Origin: JAYODW01 sp038116745
Lineage (GTDB): Bacteria; Pseudomonadota; Gammaproteobacteria; Ga0077536
Assembly (NCBI GenBank): GCA_038116745.1
Contig: JAYODW010000037.1
Span: forward strand, 1 to 46,719
Length of the DNA stretch: 46,719 nt
Direction: 5' to 3'
Part shown: positions 41,067-46,719 of the stretch, in pieces
How the letters are laid out: each line of letters begins with the position of its first letter
Numbering within the stretch: the stretch's first letter is position 1
Notes under the pieces: model-generated
Told to the model about the DNA's origin: nothing
Databases searched by the model: none
The model's input: the letters and a program-made list of their open reading frames with translations, nothing else
Program-made: the position numbers and the translations under genes

Positions 41067-43033
41067 TCAGATATGCGCATACTCGACCCGCCTGGAAAGC
41101 CAGCGCCGGATCAGCTCGGCGCAGANNNNNNNNNNNNNNNNNNNNNNNNNNNNNNNNNNNNNNNNNNNNNNNNNNNNNNNNNNNNNNNNNNNNNNNNNNN
41201 NNNNNNNNNNNNNNNNNNNNNNNNNGGCGCTTTGTACAGCAGCAGGCAGTCGGCCTGAGCGCTGCCGCGTCCAACGCGGCCCCGCAGCTGGTGAAGCTGC
41301 GACAGGCCCAGACGCTCGGCGTTTTCGATCACCATCAGGCTGGCATTGGGGACGTCAACACCGACCTCAATGACCGTAGTCGCAACCAGCAGATCGATTT
41401 CGGCTGCAGCGAAGGCTGTCATGCGCAGGTCTTTTTCCCGGTCGTTAAGGCGCCCGTGTATGAGACCTATCCTGAGCCCGGGCAGCGCTTCACTGAGCTG
41501 CTCGTGGGTGACCGTCGCCGCCTGGTTATCCAGCGCGTCGGACTCCTCTATCAGCGGACAGACCCAGTAAATCTGCCGGCCAGCTGCGGCGGTACCCGCG
41601 ATCCGTTCGATGATCTCGCTGCGGCGGGTTTCCGGGATGACCGTGGTGCGCACGGGCTGCCGGTGTGGCGGCAGCTCGTCGAGAATTGAAACATCGAGGT
41701 CGGCGTAAGCCGTCATGGCCAGCGTGCGGGGGATGGGCGTGGCAGTCATGATCAGCTGATGTGGCCGCCATCCGGCGCCGCCGCCTTTATCACGCAGCGC
41801 GAGGCGTTGGTCGACGCCGAAGCGATGCTGCTCGTCGGCTATGATCAAACCCAGGCGGGCGTATTCCACCTCCTGCTGAAACAGCGCGTGGGTGCCGATC
41901 GCAAGCACCGGCTCGGCGCGCTTCAGTCGGTCAAGCACCGGGGTGCGCTGCGCTTTGGTGAGACGCCCGCTCAGCAGCACAACTTCGACACCCAGCGGTC
42001 CGAACCAGCCCTGCAGGTTGCGGGCGTGCTGCTCCGCCAGCAGCTCAGTCGGCGCCATCAGCGCTACCTGGTAACCGCTTTCGATCAGGCCGGCCGCAAC
42101 GGCTGCAGCGACGGCGGTCTTACCCGCGCCGACGTCTCCCTGCAGCAGACGCAGCATGGGATCGCCGCTGCCCAGATCCTGATCGATCTCAGCGAGGACT
42201 CTTGATTGCGCGCCGGTGAGCGTGAATCCCAGCCCGGACAGCAGACGCCGGCGCAGAGCGTCTGCCGCTATTTTCGGCGCGTCTTGTCTCCGCGCCCGCG
42301 CTCTGAGCTGGCGCAGGCTGATTTGATGCGCCAGGAGTTCTTCGAATGCCAGGCGACGCTGGGCGGGGTGACGCGATTCGGCCATCGCCAGCAGATCAGC
42401 GTCAGGGGGGGGACGATGGACGAAGTCCAGCGCGTCAGTCAACGTCGGCAGGTTCAGCGTTTTCAGCAGCGCGCGGGGCAGGATCTCCAGGCTGTCAGTC
42501 TGCTCGTCTGCGAGGAGGACAAGCGCGATGTCAATCAGTCGCCGCAGGCGATTCTGTTGAAGTTTGTCCGCCGTCGGGTAGATCGGCGTCAGGGCGGTGC
42601 TCACGGCGGGGGAGACGGTGCTGTCTACCAGCTGGGTCTCCGGGTGCACCATCTCGAAGTTGTGTGGTCCCCTGCGCGCCTCCCCGAACACACGCAGTCG
42701 GCGGCCTTTAGCGAGGCGCTGTTGCTGCGTGCTGTTGAAATGAAAGAAACGCAGGTAAAGCGCGCCGCTACCGTCGGCCAGCCGGCAGATCAGCGACCGT
42801 CTACGGCCGAAGGCCACCTGGGTGGCTTCAATCTCCCCCTCTACGAGGGCTTCCTGGTGCTCGCGCAGGGCGCCTATGGGCGTGAGTCGGGTGCGGTCCT
42901 GGTAGCGCAGGGGCAGGTGAAACAGCAGGTCCCTGACGCAGCGGATCTGCATTTTTTCGAGGGTTTCCGCGAATTTCGGCCCAACGCCGCTCAGTCGGGT
43001 GACGGGGTCGTCCAGTGACAGCCCTGGACTCAT
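41067..43033 (-). CDS. recG: ATP-dependent DNA helicase RecG (interrupted by assembly gap)
   Basis: RecG remodels stalled replication forks. The left-hand part (43033 down to 41226, 602 codons) has the wedge domain, Walker A GDVGAGKTAVAAAVAAG, the DEQH box IIADEQHRFGV, MTATPIPRTLAMTAYADLDVS and QLRGRVGRGSAQADCLLLYKA. After the gap, 41125-41067 encodes the last 18 residues (AELIRRWLSRRVEYAHI before TGA) in another nominal frame because the N run is a placeholder. Compared with E. coli RecG about 75 residues, or 225 bases, are missing rather than 100. The gene itself is therefore probably intact. The start at 43033 follows the RidA gene by 16 bases. Confidence 0.93.
41126..41225. other. Assembly gap (100 N placeholder) inside recG
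   Basis: A run of exactly 100 N. RecG is recognisable on both sides in the right order and strand, so the join is correct. The family length implies roughly 225 missing bases. No frameshift should be inferred from the apparent frame change across it. Confidence 0.95.
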
Positions 43034-43049
43034 GCGCGCGGGTTAGGAC

Positions 43050-43436
43050 TCAACCCGGACAGGCGACGATAGCGTCTATCTCGACGTCGGCGCCGCGCGG
43101 CAGCGCGCTGACCTGGACTGCGGCCCGGGCCGGATACGGTGCTGTGAAGTAACGCGACATGACTTCGTTGACGGTGCCGAAGTGGCCAAGATCAGTCAGA
43201 TAGACATTCAGCTTGAGCGCATCGTCGAGCTTGGCGCCGGCCGCTGCCGCGACCGCAGCCAGGTTGTCGAGCACGCGGCTTACCTGTAGCACCATGTCTC
43301 CCGAAACGAGCTCCATCGTGCTCGGATCCAGCGGGATCTGTCCCGAGAGGTAAAGCGTGCTGCCGTGCACCACCCCCTGCGAGTAGGTGCCGATGGCATT
43401 CGGCGCGGCGTCTGTCTGAATGGCTTTTTTACGCAT
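43050..43436 (-). CDS. ridA: RidA family enamine/imine deaminase
   Basis: A 128-aa YjgF/YER057c/UK114 protein that hydrolyses reactive enamines and imines released by PLP enzymes. MRKKAIQTDAAPNAIGTYSQGVVHGSTLYLSGQIPLDP, then NLAAVAAAAGAKLDDALKLNVYLTDLGHFGTVNEVMSRYF and PARAAVQVSALPRGADVEIDAIV contain the family's substrate-binding Arg in PARAAV and Glu in VEIDA. ATG 43436 has AAGGAACACC upstream; a longer frame exists but runs into spoT. It lies between spoT and recG, as in many gammaproteobacteria. Confidence 0.95.
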   Translation of the reverse strand: MRKKAIQTDAAPNAIGTYSQGVVHGSTLYLSGQIPLDPSTMELVSGDMVLQVSRVLDNLAAVAAAAGAKLDDALKLNVYLTDLGHFGTVNEVMSRYFTAPYPARAAVQVSALPRGADVEIDAIVACPG

Positions 43437-43473
43437 GGTGTTCCTTCTGCACCCGGTCGGTGGGAAGTGCGCT

Positions 43474-45648
43474 TCAGGACCGTTTACGGTGGACCCGCAC
43501 GACGGTCTTGATATTTCGCAGCACCCGGATGACATCGGCAAGATGCTTCCGATCGCGGACTGATACGACCAGTCGCATGGAGGAATGATGCTCATCGCGC
43601 TCCGCGATCTCGATCTCTTCTATATTTGCATTCTGGTCGGCGCAGCCCGCGGCCACGGTGGCGAGCACGCCGCGCTGGTTGGAGACGTCGAGCACGATCT
43701 CCACGGTAAATTCCTCTGTCAGATCGCTGGCCCATTCAACGTCGACCCAGCGGTCAGGCGCGCTGCGGAATTCAGCGACATTGCGACAGGACGGGTGGTG
43801 TATGACGATGCCCCGGCCGGCGGTAATAAATCCCATGATGGGATCACCCGGGATCGGGTGGCAGCATTTCGGGAGCGTGACCACCATGCCCTCTGTGCCG
43901 TGGATCAGCAGCGGCGGGGGGCCATCTGCGCGGCGTCTGCGGCGTCGTGTGTTGGTTCTTTCCTCGGGCTCGGCCACACCCGGAACCAGCGCGCGGGCGA
44001 CCAGGGGTGCCGGGCGCATACCCAGCCCGATGTGCGCCAGAAGCTCGTTTAGGTCAGGCAGATTGAAGCTCTCCAGCGCGGTGCTGAGCTGGGCGTGCTC
44101 GAGTGATTCCAGGGCTGTGCCCAGAGATTCAAGCTCGCGTTCCAGCATGCGTTTGCCCAGCGTGCGAGCTTCGTCCTGATGGAGATTCTTCAGGAAATGC
44201 CGGATATTGGCCCGCGCTTTCCCGGTTACCACGAAGTTGAGCCAGGCCGGGTTGGGACGTGCGCCGGGCGCGGTTACGATCTCGATCGAGTCTCCGGTCT
44301 TCAGCTGCGTGCCGAGTGGTACCAGGCGACGGTCGACCCGGCAGCCGACACAGCTGTTGCCGATGTCAGTGTGGATGGCGTAGGCGAGATCTACCGCAGT
44401 GGCCCCGCGGGGCAGCTCCATGATTTCGCCCTTGGGGGTGAATACGTACACCTCATCCGGAAAGAGATCGACTTTGACGTGCTCAAGGAATTCCTGCGAG
44501 TCTCCGGCGCGTCGCTGCATCTCGATGACGCCGCGCAGCCAGTCGCGGGCCCGCTTATGCGCGCTTTTGACCACACTGTCCCCTGATTTATAGAGCCAGT
44601 GGGCGGCGATGCCTGCTTCGGCGACCTGATCCATTTCATTCGTGCGGATCTGTACTTCAATAGGGATCCCGAAGGGTCCGAAAAGCACGGTGTGCAGCGA
44701 CTGGTATCCGTTCGCCTTGGGGATCGCAATGTAGTCCTTGAACGTCCCGGGCACGGGTTTGTACAGACCATGCACGACGCCCAGCGTGCGATAGCAGGTG
44801 TCGACTGAGTCCACGATGATGCGGAAGGCGTAGACATCATGCACTTCGGTGAAGTGCAGGTGCTTTTCCCGCATCTTGGTATAAATGCTGTATAGATGCT
44901 TCTCGCGCCCCAGTACGTGCGCTACCAGGGTTTCCTGACGCAGCTGCCGCTTGATGCGGTTCTTGATCTTGGAAATAACTTCCTTGCGATTGCCGCGGAT
45001 TTTCTGGATCACCCGCCGTAGTACGCCGTGCCGCAGGGGATACAGGGTCAGGAATCCCAGTTCCTCCAGCTCAAGGCGGATTGCGTTCATGCCCAGCCGC
45101 TGAGCAATGGGGGCATAGATATCCAGAGTTTCCCGTGCAATACGCCGGCGCTTTTCGGGGCGCAGCGCACCTAAAGTCCGCATGTTATGGAGACGGTCGG
45201 CGAGCTTGACCAGGATGACCCGGATGTCGTCGGCCATCGCCATCAGCATTTTCTGGAAGTTCTGCGCCTGCGCCTCGGCGTGAGATTCGAATTCGATCTG
45301 GGTCAGCTTGGATAGACCGTCCACGATATGCGCAACTTCGGAACCGAACTCCGCGCTGATCCGGCTTTTGGCAACAGGCGTGTCTTCGATGACGTCGTGC
45401 AGCATGGCTGCGATCAGCGTTTCGTGGTCCATGTGCATGGACGCGAGGATTAGCGCGACCGCGAGCGGGTGCTGAATGTAAGGCTCGCCGCTCTGTCGGG
45501 TCTGACCGGCATGGGCCTCTGCGCCGAACTGGTAGGCGCGCCGCAGGTCTTTAGTCTGCTCAGCGGTCAGGTAGGAGCGCGCTTTGCGGCACAGCTCCTC
45601 TATGCGCAGTGACCCTTCAGTAGGCTCTGCGAGCGCGACGGTTGTCAT
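43474..45648 (-). CDS. spoT: Bifunctional (p)ppGpp synthetase/hydrolase SpoT
   Basis: A 724-aa stringent-response enzyme. Domains in order: HD hydrolase (HAGQTRQSGEPYIQHPLAVALILA, AAMLHDVIEDT about residue 84), synthetase (YRTLGVVHGLYKPVPGTFKDYIAIPKANGYQSLHTVLFGP, then QIRTNEMDQVAEAGIAAHW), TGS (VYVFTPKGEIMELPRGATAVDLAYAIHTDIGNSCVGCRVD) and a C-terminal ACT domain (VEIVLDVSNQRGVLATVAAGCADQNANIEEIEI). The intact HD residues mark SpoT/Rel rather than hydrolase-dead RelA. It follows rpoZ on the same strand, the conserved gmk-rpoZ-spoT arrangement. Confidence 0.96.
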   Translation of the reverse strand: MTTVALAEPTEGSLRIEELCRKARSYLTAEQTKDLRRAYQFGAEAHAGQTRQSGEPYIQHPLAVALILASMHMDHETLIAAMLHDVIEDTPVAKSRISAEFGSEVAHIVDGLSKLTQIEFESHAEAQAQNFQKMLMAMADDIRVILVKLADRLHNMRTLGALRPEKRRRIARETLDIYAPIAQRLGMNAIRLELEELGFLTLYPLRHGVLRRVIQKIRGNRKEVISKIKNRIKRQLRQETLVAHVLGREKHLYSIYTKMREKHLHFTEVHDVYAFRIIVDSVDTCYRTLGVVHGLYKPVPGTFKDYIAIPKANGYQSLHTVLFGPFGIPIEVQIRTNEMDQVAEAGIAAHWLYKSGDSVVKSAHKRARDWLRGVIEMQRRAGDSQEFLEHVKVDLFPDEVYVFTPKGEIMELPRGATAVDLAYAIHTDIGNSCVGCRVDRRLVPLGTQLKTGDSIEIVTAPGARPNPAWLNFVVTGKARANIRHFLKNLHQDEARTLGKRMLERELESLGTALESLEHAQLSTALESFNLPDLNELLAHIGLGMRPAPLVARALVPGVAEPEERTNTRRRRRRADGPPPLLIHGTEGMVVTLPKCCHPIPGDPIMGFITAGRGIVIHHPSCRNVAEFRSAPDRWVDVEWASDLTEEFTVEIVLDVSNQRGVLATVAAGCADQNANIEEIEIAERDEHHSSMRLVVSVRDRKHLADVIRVLRNIKTVVRVHRKRS

Positions 45649-45750
45649 GGCAGATGGGGAAGGGCCGGTCTGGCCGAGTCAGGGAGGTCGCCCGTTGCCC
45701 TGTTGGCCGTTCTACGCCCGGGGGAAAGGCGGTTCCAGAATGGACCCAGA

Positions 45751-46041
45751 TTAGAAGTCAGAATCCTGTTCCGGCAGGGCAATCTGTTGCTCTGCCAATT
45801 CCACGGCCAGTTCGAATTCTTCCGCGGCACGTTCCCGCGCTTCGAGTTCGTCAAGGATTTCCTCGGTCATGAGGCCTGCGGCTATTTCCCGCAGGGCGAT
45901 CACGGTGGGCTTGTCGTTATCGGCTTCGACGAAAGCCTGAGCCCCGTTGGCAAGCTGGCGCGCACGCCTGCTCGCAAGCAGGACGAGGTCAAAACGGTTG
46001 CCGACCATTGGCAGGCAATCTTCAACGGTCAATCTGGCCAT
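45751..46041 (-). CDS. rpoZ: RNA polymerase omega subunit
   Basis: A 96-aa omega subunit. MARLTVEDCLPMVGNRFDLVLLASRRARQLANGA and NDKPTVIALREIAAGLM are the conserved core that wraps the beta-prime C-terminus and aids polymerase assembly. The C-terminal tail is acidic, as usual. It lies between gmk (53 bases upstream) and spoT (102 bases downstream). Confidence 0.96.
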   Translation of the reverse strand: MARLTVEDCLPMVGNRFDLVLLASRRARQLANGAQAFVEADNDKPTVIALREIAAGLMTEEILDELEARERAAEEFELAVELAEQQIALPEQDSDF

Positions 46042-46094
46042 GCGGTGCGCGCTCTACGTGGTGGAAAAGGGGCGGAAGAATACCAGAGAGGGCT

Positions 46095-46719
46095 TCAGGG
46101 CGCCAAGAGCTCGGAGAGCAAGGCCGCGTGTCGGGTCTGCTGGGCAGGGAGTCGATGACGCGCCGCGACCATGATCGCCTGAAGCGTGTCCAGTGCGACA
46201 TCAAAGGCCTCGTTGACGACGAGATAATCAAATTCCCCGTGATGAGATATTTCCGCGACGGCGCCGTTCATTCGGCGCGCAATGATTTCGTCAGAATCGC
46301 CACGGCCCTGCAGGCGACGCGACAACTCCTGCAGCGATGGCGGCAGCACGAAAATCGAAATGCAGTCAGCAACCTGCCTCCTGACGCTGCGCGCACCCTG
46401 CCAGTCGATTTCCAGAATGACATCGTGGCCTTCTCGAAGCAGTTGTTCGACGCCCACACGTGAGGTGCCGTAGCTGTGGTCGAAAACCGTCGCGTGCTCG
46501 AGAAACTCGTCGGCCCCGACCATTGCGTCAAAGCGCTCAGGGCTTACGAAGTGGTAGTCGATTCCATCTACTTCGGCGTCCCGACGCGCTCGGGTGGTGT
46601 GGGATACACACAGGCGCAGATGCTCTATCCGTGCGACGAGTGACTTGACCAGACTGGTTTTTCCCGCGCCTGACGGGGCGGAAACGATGAACAGATGTCC
46701 GCCTGCGGTGGCGATGTCA
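46095..46719 (-). CDS. gmk: Guanylate kinase (start outside window)
   Basis: About 208 codons of guanylate kinase, which phosphorylates GMP to GDP. The P-loop is visible as HLFIVSAPSGAGKTSLVKSL near the window edge, followed by SHTTRARRDAEVDGIDYHFVSPERF for GMP binding, then HATVFDHSYGTSR, VILEIDWQGARSVR, and the lid SRRLQGRGDSDEIIARRM. Only a few N-terminal residues are missing. A shorter ORF beginning at an internal Met (46523) should not be taken as the gene. It begins the gmk-rpoZ-spoT run. Confidence 0.95.
   Translation of the reverse strand, partial: DIATAGGHLFIVSAPSGAGKTSLVKSLVARIEHLRLCVSHTTRARRDAEVDGIDYHFVSPERFDAMVGADEFLEHATVFDHSYGTSRVGVEQLLREGHDVILEIDWQGARSVRRQVADCISIFVLPPSLQELSRRLQGRGDSDEIIARRMNGAVAEISHHGEFDYLVVNEAFDVALDTLQAIMVAARHRLPAQQTRHAALLSELLAP

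Overview
The window looks like part of a scaffold from a high-GC, aerobic, probably uncultured gammaproteobacterium. The best lineage evidence is the right end (39.5-46.7 kb). There gmk, rpoZ, spoT, ridA, recG and ubiA lie in one minus-strand run, an arrangement typical of Gammaproteobacteria. UbiA points to ubiquinone-based respiration. Two runs of exactly 100 N (1318-1417 and 41126-41225) are scaffold placeholders of unknown true length. The second falls inside recG, whose two halves are recognisable on either side, so that join is credible. The first joins two unrelated truncated genes and is unproven.

Layout. 1-1317: an AtoE-type short-chain fatty acid permease (minus), cut by the window start and the gap. 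1418-2194: the C-terminal part of a fatty acid desaturase. 2219-8782: an oxygenase/flavin block with a PPOX-fold protein, an FAD monooxygenase, a luciferase-like monooxygenase and a TfdA-type dioxygenase on plus, then a second luciferase-like protein and a 4-hydroxyphenylacetate hydroxylase/4-hydroxybutyryl-CoA dehydratase-like flavoprotein on minus. 8942-11037: an EamA permease and an MFS permease, convergent. 11056-15847: a minus-strand nitrile-utilisation operon (CBS protein, signature amidase, cobalt-type nitrile hydratase alpha and beta, P14K-like accessory protein, an unrecognised 345-aa protein, then the MFS permease). 15997-22908: a plus-strand group with HyuA, HyuB, a ThDP enzyme and an amidohydrolase. 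22909-24838: a lower-GC patch carrying one glycosyltransferase and non-coding or decayed sequence. 24839-29785: a deazaflavin-type reductase and a second HyuA/HyuB pair, the HyuB carrying a C-terminal four-cysteine domain like the acetone carboxylase gamma subunit. 29961: a divergent TetR-type regulator with a perfect palindrome in its promoter region.

30.6-41.0 kb is mostly housekeeping: a methyltransferase, SAM hydrolase, SDR, PatB-like C-S lyase, a tightly overlapped run of caiB-like, gamma-glutamylcyclotransferase-like, DUF488 and PBP4 genes, a Sel1-repeat protein, a urate-oxidase-N-like membrane protein and ubiA.

How the genes may work together (inference): nitrile hydratase plus amidase converts a nitrile to amide and then to a carboxylate. 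The ring- or side-chain-attacking oxygenases, two Hyu-type ATP-dependent hydrolase/carboxylase pairs, the amidohydrolase and the ThDP lyase would suit catabolism of nitrogen-containing or ketone-type compounds. Four proteins belong to families that often use cofactor F420, which is uncommon for a gammaproteobacterium. Substrates cannot be read from the sequence. No tRNA, rRNA, CRISPR array, intact insertion sequence or prophage was seen.
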